Source: a virus
IMG/VR virus record: IMGVR_UViG_3300037502_001028
Span: 1-33,606 of that record
Strand: one strand, 5' to 3'
Length of the DNA: 33,606 bases
A model generated the notes under the pieces. That model did not search any database, was not told the DNA's origin, and was given only the letters and a program-made list of their open reading frames with translations. The translations under genes were made by a program, and so were the position numbers. Numbering within the stretch: position 1 is the first letter of the stretch; each line of letters opens with the position of its first letter. This document shows, piece by piece, positions 16,880 through 21,694 of the stretch.

Positions 16880-17412
16880 TCATTACCTCGCTTCTCCAAA
16901 TTACAGATGGCGTGGGCAGGTGCCACATTTTCTAAAGTATCGGGTCCACCTTTGACCAGTGGGATAATGTGGTCTAGGTGTAGACCGTACTCCCACCCTT
17001 CAACTCCAATTTTCCTTGGGAGTGTCAAATCTATTGAGGTTTCACATAGGTGGCATATAGCCCCATATTTTTCTAAAACTTGCTCTAGGGTATATGGTTT
17101 ATAGCCATTACCTCTAATTCTAGCTTTTCTGCGATGAACCCGACGAAGTGCCGAATCTGGGTTTTTAGCATAAGCCTTACGATTATAACTACGGACCTTC
17201 TCAAGGTTAGCTTGTTGCCAAGCTTTACCTGTTTCTCTACGGCGGTCTTTGTTCTGTTGGTAGTTTTCTTTAGCTTTAGCTTTCATTTTTTCAGCATTGG
17301 CTAGATAGTACCTGCGGGAAAAATTTTTTTGAAATTCACAGCATTCTTGGCACAGCGGTTCACCTGCTTTTCGGTGACGGGCTACTTGCCCGTGACTGCC
17401 GTGCTTTAACAT
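16855..17412 (-). CDS. HNH endonuclease beside the terminase
   Basis: 185 residues. The HNH module is at about 117-180: a zinc CHLC pair (120, 123), GLHLDHIIPLVKGG with the key Asp-His at 147-148, then ENVAPAHAICNLEKRG with Asn 162, His 167 and Cys 170. An upstream CQEC pair at 21-24 may bind a second metal. Residues 30-100 are basic and helical, as in DNA-binding arms. HNH proteins adjacent to terminases are needed for specific genome cleavage and packaging in some phages (HK97, for example), so a packaging role is likely. It is the first gene of the leftward late operon, starting with AGGAG before the ATG, and is a paralogue of the HNH gene at 23152-23622. Confidence 0.9.
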   Translation of the reverse strand: MLKHGSHGQVARHRKAGEPLCQECCEFQKNFSRRYYLANAEKMKAKAKENYQQNKDRRRETGKAWQQANLEKVRSYNRKAYAKNPDSALRRVHRRKARIRGNGYKPYTLEQVLEKYGAICHLCETSIDLTLPRKIGVEGWEYGLHLDHIIPLVKGGPDTLENVAPAHAICNLEKRGNECLKKVAI

Positions 17413-17448
17413 CGGTCTCCTGACCTAATTATCCCAACTAAAAGAGGC

Positions 17449-17475
17449 GACACTCGCGCCTCGCGGCGCGGTGTC
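17449..17475 (-). promoter_or_regulatory. Strong stem-loop upstream of the late operon
   Basis: GACAC (17449-17453) and CGCGCC (17455-17460) pair with GGCGCG (17465-17470) and GTGTC (17471-17475), giving 11 bp with one bulged T and a 4-base loop. It ends 37 bases before the first late gene, so it would fall in the 5' leader of the late transcript if the promoter is upstream. A 10-base word shared with the leader of the early operon (17446-17455) overlaps its edge. Confidence 0.5.
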
Positions 17476-17537
17476 TTAACTCCCTTCGTCAGCCTACAGG
17501 CCACGAAGGGGTAGGACTGCTCACGGCTACTCCCTAA

Positions 17538-17559
17538 GAGCGTAGCGTGAGCGTAGCGT
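17538..17559. repeat. Tandem 11-bp direct repeat
   Basis: Two perfect head-to-tail copies of GAGCGTAGCGT (17538-17548 and 17549-17559). They lie between hairpins in the divergent control region and could be protein binding sites. Confidence 0.65.
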
Positions 17560-17938
17560 ACGGTCGCAAATGGAACTTGCCCCGCATTTGCTCCCTACTG
17601 TATAGTAGGCGGGAAAAAAAACTCATTTCCCGCATTCTGCTGAAAAACTTTATAAATGTGACTAACGTCACAGATATATGTGGTTAAAACGGACATAGTA
17701 GCCGAAACGAAGAATCTCACTTTAGTGCAGATTTTTGGAGAGGGTACACAGTATACGCCGCCCCGTTTGTTAAATGGGGCGGGTCTGCCCGCCTTTGCTG
17801 GCGGTCTGCCCCCCACCCCCGAGCCTTGTGCCTGTAAGGGATAAGGGGAGGGCTTGTTCCAACTCCGGCACGGCTCTCGCCTCGCCTCGCCTGTATTGTT
17901 AAGCCTTGTCCTGTCCGATTTAATAATCATCTCACGGC

Positions 17939-17968
17939 TAAGTTACTCATCAGTAAGTTACTCACCAG
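17939..17968. repeat. Tandem 15-bp direct repeat (iteron-like)
   Basis: Two adjacent copies, TAAGTTACTCATCAG and TAAGTTACTCACCAG, differ at one base. A degenerate third copy (TAACTCTCACC) follows at 17969. The array is about 125 bases upstream of the rightward promoter. Iteron for a replication protein or activator sites are both possible. Confidence 0.65.
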
Positions 17969-18092
17969 TAACTCTCACCCTTTACTTGAGGTTTATCCTC
18001 ACCGGAATTACGCAACAGTTTTGTTGCTTAATCGAACAACTGTACGATAAGACACGGCTAAAAGGTTTGACCGGTTATGACCAAAATATGGC

Positions 18093-18121
18093 TTGACAGC
18101 TAGGGGATACGCCTGTAGTAT
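18093..18121 (+). promoter_or_regulatory. Sigma70-type promoter of the rightward small-gene operon
   Basis: A perfect -35 box TTGACA (18093-18098), a 17-base spacer and a -10 box TAGTAT (18116-18121; 4 of 6 to TATAAT with the key TA...T kept). Transcription would start near 18128, about 43 bases before the first gene. It should be read by the host housekeeping sigma factor, so this operon is probably immediate-early. Confidence 0.75.
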
Positions 18122-18131
18122 TCTCTTTATA

Positions 18132-18148
18132 GATAGTAAATAACTATC
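18132..18148 (+). promoter_or_regulatory. Inverted repeat at the start of the rightward transcript (candidate operator)
   Basis: GATAGT (18132-18137) and ACTATC (18143-18148) are perfect arms around a 5-base AT spacer, lying at about +5 to +21 from the predicted start. The position suits a repressor operator; a small RNA stem is the alternative. Confidence 0.45.
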
Positions 18149-18170
18149 AAGATTAGAAAGGGTTAATCAA

Positions 18171-18344
18171 ATGAACGCAACCGCACTTACAGCTCACAAA
18201 GGCTACGATATTTTCCAAGATGAGCAGGGTTTCTATATTGTAGGCCTCAATGGTCTAAATCAACCTAAGAAAATCTACCGCGATAATCTAGCAGAGCTAA
18301 CCCAATGGATAGATGAGCAGATGAATTACTGGCTCGGCCGATAG
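18171..18344 (+). CDS. First gene of the rightward operon, 57-aa hypothetical protein
   Basis: Read by hand. The ATG at 18171 follows GAAAGGG and is the first after the promoter at 18093-18121. The product begins MNATALTAHKGYDIFQDEQG, continues FYIVGLNGLNQPKKIYR and ends in an amphipathic helix with WIDEQMNYWLGR. The strand-strand-helix appearance (FYIVGL..KKIYRD..LAELTQWID) suggests a compact alpha/beta fold. No family recognised. As the first transcript after infection it could be a host-interaction protein; this is inference from position. Confidence 0.65.
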   Translation: MNATALTAHKGYDIFQDEQGFYIVGLNGLNQPKKIYRDNLAELTQWIDEQMNYWLGR

Positions 18345-18360
18345 TCTAGAGCTTGCCTTT

Positions 18361-18386
18361 CCTCTAGGGGCGCGATACCCTAGAGG
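18361..18386 (+). other. 9-bp perfect hairpin between the first two rightward genes
   Basis: CCTCTAGGG (18361-18369) pairs with CCCTAGAGG (18378-18386) around an 8-base loop, 16 bases past a stop codon. It is followed by a G-rich stretch and not a T-run, so it is not a standard intrinsic terminator. A second small stem (18391-18395 with 18402-18406) follows. mRNA processing or stability is likely. Confidence 0.55.
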
Positions 18387-18424
18387 GAGGGGAGGTACTA
18401 GCCTCCACAACGAAAGGGAAAACA

Positions 18425-18598
18425 ATGGACAAAAAACAACTAGTCAAAGAGCTTGAGATTATGATTATCCGAGCCACCGAGGAAAAGAAAGATTATTACG
18501 CCGAGGGCAACGGCACGGACACCTACGTAATGAGCTTAGTGGGCAGAATTGACGGATACAAAGAGGCTATTGAGCTAATCAAAAAAGTGGGCGCATAA
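18425..18598 (+). CDS. Hypothetical charged helical protein, 57 aa
   Basis: Read by hand from the ATG at 18425, preceded by the AACGAAAGGG leader word. The product (MDKKQLVKELEIMIIRATEE, then KKDYYAEGNGTDTYVMSLV and GRIDGYKEAIELIKKVGA) looks like two or three helices, with a C-terminal helix typical of small phage helical bundles. The TAA overlaps the next ATG (TAATG). No family recognised. Confidence 0.65.
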   Translation: MDKKQLVKELEIMIIRATEEKKDYYAEGNGTDTYVMSLVGRIDGYKEAIELIKKVGA

Positions 18599-18753
18599 TG
18601 ATTAACTGTGCTAGGTGTTCCGCCGATATCCACCCGCTAGAGGTGTTCCCCGATAACTACTGCCTAGCCTGTCACGCGGAAAGGTGGGAGAGAGAGCCAA
18701 AGCCTACGGCTCAACAGGTTATCAAGATGTTCAAGGAGTCAGTTAATATCTAG
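18598..18753 (+). CDS. Small zinc-finger-like protein, 51 aa
   Basis: Read by hand. Two Cys pairs, CARC at 4-7 and CLAC at 22-25, are spaced 14 residues apart (C-x2-C-x14-C-x2-C), a plausible single zinc site. The C-terminal half is helical and charged (EREPKPTAQQVIKMFKESVN). Its start is coupled to the gene before it (TAATG). It could bind nucleic acid or a host protein; the metal site is inferred from spacing only. Confidence 0.65.
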   Translation: MINCARCSADIHPLEVFPDNYCLACHAERWEREPKPTAQQVIKMFKESVNI

Positions 18754-18759
18754 TGTTTT

Positions 18760-18796
18760 ACTATGGGGGAGAGTGTGCTATGCTCTCCCCCGTGGT
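18760..18796 (+). other. 14-bp hairpin in the rightward operon
   Basis: ACTATGGGGGAGAG (18760-18773) pairs with CTCTCCCCCGTGGT (18783-18796), including two G-T wobble pairs, around a 9-base loop. The nine core pairs are perfect. No T-run follows. A 6-bp stem (18796-18801 with 18807-18812) follows directly. As with 18361-18386, it sits right after a stop codon and before an AACGAAAGGG leader. Confidence 0.6.
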
Positions 18797-18833
18797 AGCT
18801 CACTAGGAGCTAACTAAACGAAAGGGTAAGACA

Positions 18834-19232
18834 ATGGAAGCGCAAGACTATAACGGGTGGTCTAACCGCGAGACGTGGGCGACAATGCTTCACATCGACA
18901 ATGATATGTTTCTGCTAGATACCGCCCTAGATTACGCAAAGCAACAACTAGAGGAGGCAGAGAGCGAGGACAAGGCGATTAGCTACCTTGCTGAGTCTGT
19001 CCAAAGCTGGCTAGAAAATGACCTGCTGACCCTTGAGAATATCGCAGGAAACCAGGGGCTTTGGCTAATGCTTACAGATATTGGCTCGCTGTATCGTGTG
19101 AACTGGCGGGAGATAGCTGAGAGCCTTATCGGATACGCCAAAGAGCAAGGCGCGGCCTGTGATGAGTGCGGAGAAGCGCACGATTTAGACAATGAGGTAA
19201 TGAGTATCAAGGAGGAGGGCGCAAGTGTTTGA
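18834..19232 (+). CDS. DUF7249-like phage protein ('NGWSNRETW'), 132 aa
   Basis: The N-terminus carries NGWSNRETWATMLHIDND, the mark of a very common phage protein (NGWtNxETWxvnLWidN) that I associate with DUF7249; the number is from memory and the function is unknown. After a helical middle (WLENDLLTLENIAGNQG), a segment near residue 90 (YRVNWREIAESLIGYAKE) matches the family's second conserved half. The C-terminus adds a CDECGEAHD motif that could hold a metal. The AACGAAAGGG leader precedes the ATG. Confidence 0.75.
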   Translation: MEAQDYNGWSNRETWATMLHIDNDMFLLDTALDYAKQQLEEAESEDKAISYLAESVQSWLENDLLTLENIAGNQGLWLMLTDIGSLYRVNWREIAESLIGYAKEQGAACDECGEAHDLDNEVMSIKEEGASV

Positions 19233-19350
19233 GGTTTCAACGAGCTGGCAAGACGGGGCGTTGTCTGCCCTTGCCTACCTCGCTGTTGTGGTGGGCGTGT
19301 TGTGGATACTATCTAAAATTGAAATCAAAGAGAGAGAGGGCAAGAAATGA
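19225..19350 (+). CDS. Small single-pass membrane protein, 41 aa
   Basis: Read by hand from the GTG at 19225, with GGAGG nine bases upstream inside the previous gene. Residues about 13-29 form one transmembrane helix (LSALAYLAVVVGVLWIL), followed by a charged tail (KIEIKEREGKK), so the C-terminus is probably cytoplasmic. It overlaps the preceding gene by 8 bases and the next by 4. A membrane-targeted early phage peptide; the target is unknown. Confidence 0.6.
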   Translation: MFEVSTSWQDGALSALAYLAVVVGVLWILSKIEIKEREGKK

Positions 19351-19442
19351 ACTACACCAAGAACGAGAAGGGGCGTTTGGTTTGTTGCTCCTGTGAACGC
19401 GACATAATGGAGAACCACAAGAGGCGGTGTCCATATGCCTAG
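19347..19442 (+). CDS. Tiny Cys-rich protein, 31 aa
   Basis: Read by hand from the ATG at 19347 (ATGA overlap with the membrane peptide). The product has CCSC at 13-16 and a later HKRRC end, so His and Cys could form one zinc site (C-x2-C ... H-x3-C). The length and coupling support a real peptide, but no family is recognised and coding of so short a frame is uncertain. Confidence 0.5.
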   Translation: MNYTKNEKGRLVCCSCERDIMENHKRRCPYA

Positions 19443-19602
19443 ATATACCTTCAGAGTGGAGCAGATTATTGAAGTGGAAGCTGTCTCGCCACAAATGGCA
19501 GAGGATAGGTTGCCCTTATATCCGGAAGGGTTTGAGGGTAAGAGCTGGGTAATAACTGAGGAGAAGGTAGAACTACTAGAGGAGGCGGGCATAAATGGCT
19601 AA
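19435..19602 (+). CDS. Hypothetical beta-type small protein, 55 aa
   Basis: Read by hand from the ATG at 19435, overlapping the preceding stop by 8 bases. It begins MPRYTFRVEQIIEVEAVSPQ, a strand-turn-helix pattern (substrate-free 'TFRVEQ..VEA.S...A') seen in many small proteins of mesophilic phages, and ends in an acidic helix (EEKVELLEEAGING). No family recognised. It overlaps the next gene by 8 bases. Confidence 0.55.
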   Translation: MPRYTFRVEQIIEVEAVSPQMAEDRLPLYPEGFEGKSWVITEEKVELLEEAGING

Positions 19603-19843
19603 GTGTGGAGTATGTGGCGGAGGCATAGCCAATACCCTTGTGCCTCACGGCGCGATATGCGAGGACGACAGAGTGGGGGAGAGGATGACCTACTCACCGG
19701 AGATAGATGACCTACAAAAAATGGAGGATGAAAGTAGTATGACAGGGTTTGAGATGTGGCTAAAAAATCAACAACAAAAGGGTGCTTACTTGGAAGACGC
19801 ACCTTCAGACGGATACTCTAACGAAAGGGAAGACAATGACTAG
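19595..19843 (+). CDS. Hypothetical protein with N-terminal CxxC motif, 82 aa
   Basis: The N-terminus (MAKCGVCGGGIANTLVPHGA) has one CGVC pair, with a His and a Cys (AICED) following at 18 and 22, enough for a single zinc site. The rest is acidic and polar (PEIDDLQKMEDESSMTGFEM) and probably partly disordered. Start and stop are nested in the neighbours (8-base overlaps). No family recognised. Confidence 0.6.
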   Translation: MAKCGVCGGGIANTLVPHGAICEDDRVGERMTYSPEIDDLQKMEDESSMTGFEMWLKNQQQKGAYLEDAPSDGYSNEREDND

Positions 19844-19937
19844 ACCTACACTCAAAGAGTGGTTATTAGATAGACAAGAAAACGGAGATGACGGCACAGG
19901 GTACAACGACTACAACGAGGGGGAAGGTAATGAGTAA
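19836..19937 (+). CDS. Tiny acidic hypothetical protein, 33 aa
   Basis: Read by hand from the ATG at 19836, which carries the third copy of the AACGAAAGGG leader just upstream. The product starts MTRPTLKEWLLDRQENGDDG and ends NDYNEGEGNE. The N-terminal helix (LKEWLLDRQ) is the only likely structure. The conserved leader is the main reason to accept it. Confidence 0.5.
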   Translation: MTRPTLKEWLLDRQENGDDGTGYNDYNEGEGNE

Positions 19938-20106
19938 GCCGACTAAAGAATACTACGAGGCAAAGGCTAATCTCTGCCGTGACCTTGCTATCAAGCAAAT
20001 GGTGGAAGGTGACAGCAAGCAAGCCGGCGATAACCTAATGCGTATGGTGCGGGCATTAACAGAGCTAAACCTAATCAACTACAAGGAGGAGAAGGACAAT
20101 GCCTAG
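19930..20106 (+). CDS. Hypothetical helical protein, 58 aa
   Basis: The frame is open further upstream to 19888, but the ATG at 19930 is chosen because GGGGGAAGG precedes it and it overlaps the previous stop. The product (MSKPTKEYYEAKANLCRDLA, then IKQMVEGDSKQAGDNLMRM) looks like two or three helices of TPR-like or four-helix type. No family recognised. Confidence 0.65.
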   Translation: MSKPTKEYYEAKANLCRDLAIKQMVEGDSKQAGDNLMRMVRALTELNLINYKEEKDNA

Positions 20107-20203
20107 TATCAAAATAAAGATAAACTCTTATCAAGAGTTAGAGGACTTGAAAGCAGATTTAGAAAATCGCCTAAGCGATTTAGAGTGGGAGGTAGTAGCG
20201 TGA
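20099..20203 (+). CDS. Tiny coiled-coil protein, 34 aa
   Basis: Read by hand from the ATG at 20099, behind AAGGAGGAGAAGG. The product has a short strand (MPSIKIKINS) then a helix with leucine heptads (YQELEDLKADLENRLSDLEW). It overlaps both neighbours. A dimeric coiled coil is likely; the partner is unknown. Confidence 0.55.
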   Translation: MPSIKIKINSYQELEDLKADLENRLSDLEWEVVA

Positions 20204-20427
20204 AGCTGGTCAATTTCTATGAGGTAATGGACAGGAAGGGAGATGTTGCTTGGGGTGGGGCTAGTGTCACCGAAGCGGTGGAGTGGTTTAGACGTGGGCT
20301 AGACAACTCTGTCTTTGTGTCGGTATGGAACGAGGAAGATATTGAAGAGCCTATTTTGATAACAGAAAAGATAGATGTGACAGCTCTAGTGCTGGCTACT
20401 ATCACAAGTGAGAGGGCAAGAGCGTGA
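20200..20427 (+). CDS. Hypothetical alpha/beta small protein, 75 aa
   Basis: The GTG at 20200 is preferred over an upstream GTG at 20185 because GGGAGG lies at the right distance and the start overlaps the preceding TGA (GTGA). The product (MKLVNFYEVMDRKGDVAWGG, then ASVTEAVEWFRRGLDNSVFV and SVWNEEDIEEPILITEKIDV) shows a strand-helix-strand pattern that recalls small phage proteins of unknown role. No Cys, signal or membrane segment. Confidence 0.6.
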   Translation: MKLVNFYEVMDRKGDVAWGGASVTEAVEWFRRGLDNSVFVSVWNEEDIEEPILITEKIDVTALVLATITSERARA

Positions 20428-20510
20428 TATTCTTAGGTGTGATAGCCGTCACCATTATTGCTTACCTGCTGATAGTGTGGGAGGATAAGCTCAATGAACG
20501 ACACAAGTAG
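20424..20510 (+). CDS. Tiny membrane peptide, 28 aa
   Basis: Read by hand from the GTG at 20424 (GTGA overlap). Almost all of residues 2-19 form one transmembrane helix (IFLGVIAVTIIAYLLIVW), followed by a charged tail. It is the second single-pass peptide in this operon. It lies just upstream of the lysin, so a holin-like or lysis-timing role is conceivable, but a 28-residue frame is weak evidence. Confidence 0.5.
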   Translation: MIFLGVIAVTIIAYLLIVWEDKLNERHK

Positions 20511-20787
20511 AAGGGTGGAAACCGCGTTGAAGCAAGCGGTTAGACAACGTAACTACCGGCGGGTGAGAGATAGGGCTTTGGCTAGACTATCTAATCTCTA
20601 CCCTGACCAATACCGAGAACTACTCGAGGAGGAGAGGGAAAGAGATGAGAAAGAGAACAAGGCTTGGCTTGATATTAGTGGGCGCACTAACGCTAGCTTG
20701 GGCACACCAGCCTCACACCCACCAAGTAAAGCTACCCAAAGACCTGGTGGTAGTGGGCAAGAAGGCAACGTGGGAGGAGAAGGGTGA
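20494..20787 (+). CDS. Conserved-looking basic helical protein, 97 aa, overprinted by the lysin
   Basis: The first 65 residues are a basic then acidic helix pair (ALKQAVRQRNYRRVRDRALA, then RLSNLYPDQYRELLEEERER and KENKAWLDISG). Small phage proteins with the same 'RNYRRaRdRAlaRL..YPdxYrelleeE' pattern occur in actinophages as I recall. The last 45 residues are Pro/Gly/Ser-rich and overlap the first 143 bases of the lysin in another frame. The stop overlaps the GTG of the frame at 20784 (GTGA). Confidence 0.65.
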   Translation: MNDTSRRVETALKQAVRQRNYRRVRDRALARLSNLYPDQYRELLEEERERDEKENKAWLDISGRTNASLGTPASHPPSKATQRPGGSGQEGNVGGEG

Positions 20788-21061
20788 GAACAAAGACACC
20801 GCGAAGCAGTACGCCTGGGTTGCGTTTGGTTGGAGGGGAAAGCAGTGGCTCTGCCTCCACGATTTATGGACAAGAGAGTCTAGGTTCGACCACCTTGCGA
20901 CTAACCAACAGGGAAGTTCAGCTTTTGGAATTGCTCAAATGCTTGGAGAGCAGAGTCGAGACCCTCGAGTCCAAATACTTAGAGGTCTTAGATATATTGA
21001 ACAGCGTTACACAACGCCTTGCCGTGCTCTCGCTTTCCACAATAAACGAAATCATTATTGA
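20645..21061 (+). CDS. Secreted transglycosylase-like lysin, 138 aa
   Basis: Residues 1-20 are a clear signal peptide: basic RKRTR, then LGLILVGALTLAWA. After a Lys/Gln-rich linker the catalytic region is CLHDLWTRESRFDHLATNQQ, with the presumed catalytic Glu at 78, followed by GSSAFGIAQML, then DPRVQILRGLRYIEQRY and TPCRALAFHNKRNHY. This order (C..lWtrES.w.hla....saAfGI.Q..., W.GL.YI..RYgtPC.a..f) is the lysozyme-like transglycosylase module of actinobacterial and actinophage cell wall enzymes. Cys 70 and Cys 126 may form a disulfide. It would cleave peptidoglycan glycan strands outside the membrane. Two other frames overlap its whole length. Confidence 0.8.
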   Translation: MRKRTRLGLILVGALTLAWAHQPHTHQVKLPKDLVVVGKKATWEEKGENKDTAKQYAWVAFGWRGKQWLCLHDLWTRESRFDHLATNQQGSSAFGIAQMLGEQSRDPRVQILRGLRYIEQRYTTPCRALAFHNKRNHY

Positions 21062-21083
21062 CAACGGGGAAGATAGCAAGTAG
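20784..21083 (+). CDS. Possible coiled-coil protein overlapping the lysin, 99 aa
   Basis: This frame starts with GTG at 20784, overlapping the TGA of the 97-aa gene (GTGA), the coupling used throughout the operon, and ends at 21083, 12 bases before the terminator. Residues about 42-85 (LTNREVQLLELLKCLESRVE, then TLESKYLEVLDILNSVTQRL) have a regular leucine spacing as in a coiled coil. Nearly all of it lies over the lysin in another frame, and the N-terminal half is low-complexity. It may be a chance frame; the coupling and heptads are why it is listed. Confidence 0.35.
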   Translation: MRTKTPRSSTPGLRLVGGESSGSASTIYGQESLGSTTLRLTNREVQLLELLKCLESRVETLESKYLEVLDILNSVTQRLAVLSLSTINEIIIDNGEDSK

Positions 21084-21095
21084 AATATAAACTTA

Positions 21096-21137
21096 AAGTC
21101 CCGCAGTTATACCCTTTCCTGCGGGGCTTTTTTATTT
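21096..21137 (+). terminator. Intrinsic terminator between converging operons
   Basis: An 11-bp stem (21096-21106 with 21119-21129, one T-G wobble) around a 12-base loop, followed by TTTTTTATTT on the plus strand. It ends the rightward operon. On the minus strand the stem is followed by a weaker T-rich stretch, so it may also stop the leftward early operon, whose last gene ends at 21132 inside the T-run. Confidence 0.88.
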
Positions 21138-21305
21138 GTCGTTCGAGTAGAAGCCTGAGCCTCGGAAGGCGATAGGGGGTGAAGCCCAGACTCTACCCAT
21201 TAACTCACCGCAGTCAGCACAGGAGGGAGTGCTAGCTTCGGCGTGGATTGAACGCTCAACAGAAAGGGTTGTTGAACAGTTCGGACATTTGTATTCGTAT
21301 ATCAC
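21132..21305 (-). CDS. FmdB-type zinc ribbon protein, 57 aa
   Basis: Read by hand from the GTG at 21305-21303, which overlaps the TGA of the nuclease gene (GTGA). The product starts MIYEYKCPNCSTTLSVERSI, has CADCGELMGRVW in the middle and ends in FRGSGFYSNDK. The two CxxC pairs and the FRGsGFYstD end are the FmdB/CxxC_CxxC_SSSS zinc ribbon family, found in bacteria and many phages as a putative regulator. It is the last gene of the early operon; its stop codon lies within the T-run of the convergent terminator. Confidence 0.82.
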   Translation of the reverse strand: MIYEYKCPNCSTTLSVERSIHAEASTPSCADCGELMGRVWASPPIAFRGSGFYSNDK

Positions 21306-21694
21306 GCTTCCTCCATAGGAAGCTGCTTGGTTGCCTCAATTAAATCTACAACCTTAACTAGATAACCGCGAGAAAGATTAGGCGGTATCTCACAGGTAAT
21401 ATCTCTGCCGAAAGTATTAACGGCATACCAGAGAACTGTGGTAGGTAGCATAATCACAGTCTTTTTCAATACGAAAGCCCAATACTCTGCCTCAGTTACA
21501 GCTAGCCCTGAAGGTGCCCACTTATTATCTTTGGTAAAGAAACACTCGACTTCAATATAAACGTTGCCAGTTAAGTGCCACTTCCTATCGCGCTTTACCT
21601 CTATGCGCTTACCCTCAGTAAGTAACTCTTCAACTAACTGCTCACCCTTCCTTCCGTAGGAGAAGTCAAGGTCAAAGGATGATTTATTTGTCAT
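21302..21694 (-). CDS. PD-(D/E)XK-type nuclease, 130 aa
   Basis: The motif order is an N-terminal DLDFSYGRKGEQLVEELL helix with a Glu, then KRIEVKRDRKW (the E-x-K core at about 32-34), then NVYIEVECFFTKDNKWAPSG and a helix TEAEYWAFVLKK. This matches small PD-(D/E)XK proteins of phages (IEVKrD ... TGNiyIEvE ... psGl..T.AdyW). A role in host DNA breakdown, recombination or junction cleavage is likely. The ATG at 21694 is preferred over an upstream TTG (21703) because it overlaps the sigma gene stop (TAATG). Confidence 0.75.
   Translation of the reverse strand: MTNKSSFDLDFSYGRKGEQLVEELLTEGKRIEVKRDRKWHLTGNVYIEVECFFTKDNKWAPSGLAVTEAEYWAFVLKKTVIMLPTTVLWYAVNTFGRDITCEIPPNLSRGYLVKVVDLIEATKQLPMEEA

Larger units (their letters stand above)
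17413..18170. other. Gene-free divergent region rich in inverted and tandem repeats (candidate origin/control region)
   Basis: No convincing gene lies in these 758 bases. They separate the leftward late operon from the rightward small-gene operon. Perfect inverted repeats occur at 17449-17475, 17482-17510 (8-bp arms), 17566-17591 (7 bp), 17594-17609 (6 bp), 17609-17633 (8 bp), 17657-17672 (6 bp), 17758-17782 (7 bp) and 17789-17804 (5 bp). Two tandem repeat pairs lie at 17538-17559 and 17939-17968. The word CACGGCT occurs at 17522, 17869, 17933 and 18053. A promoter is at 18093-18121. The density of stems and iterons suggests an origin or regulatory hub. Confidence 0.6.

Noticed and set aside
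17595-17930. 111-aa leftward frame in the control region
   Set aside because: No ribosome site, no domain, low-complexity text, and it runs through hairpins; judged non-coding.
17854-18096. 80-aa rightward frame ending before the promoter
   Set aside because: Lies over tandem repeats and the promoter region and has no ribosome site; composition is not protein-like.
18361-18386. Intrinsic terminator after the first rightward gene
   Set aside because: Strong stem but followed by a G-rich tract instead of T; kept only as a hairpin.
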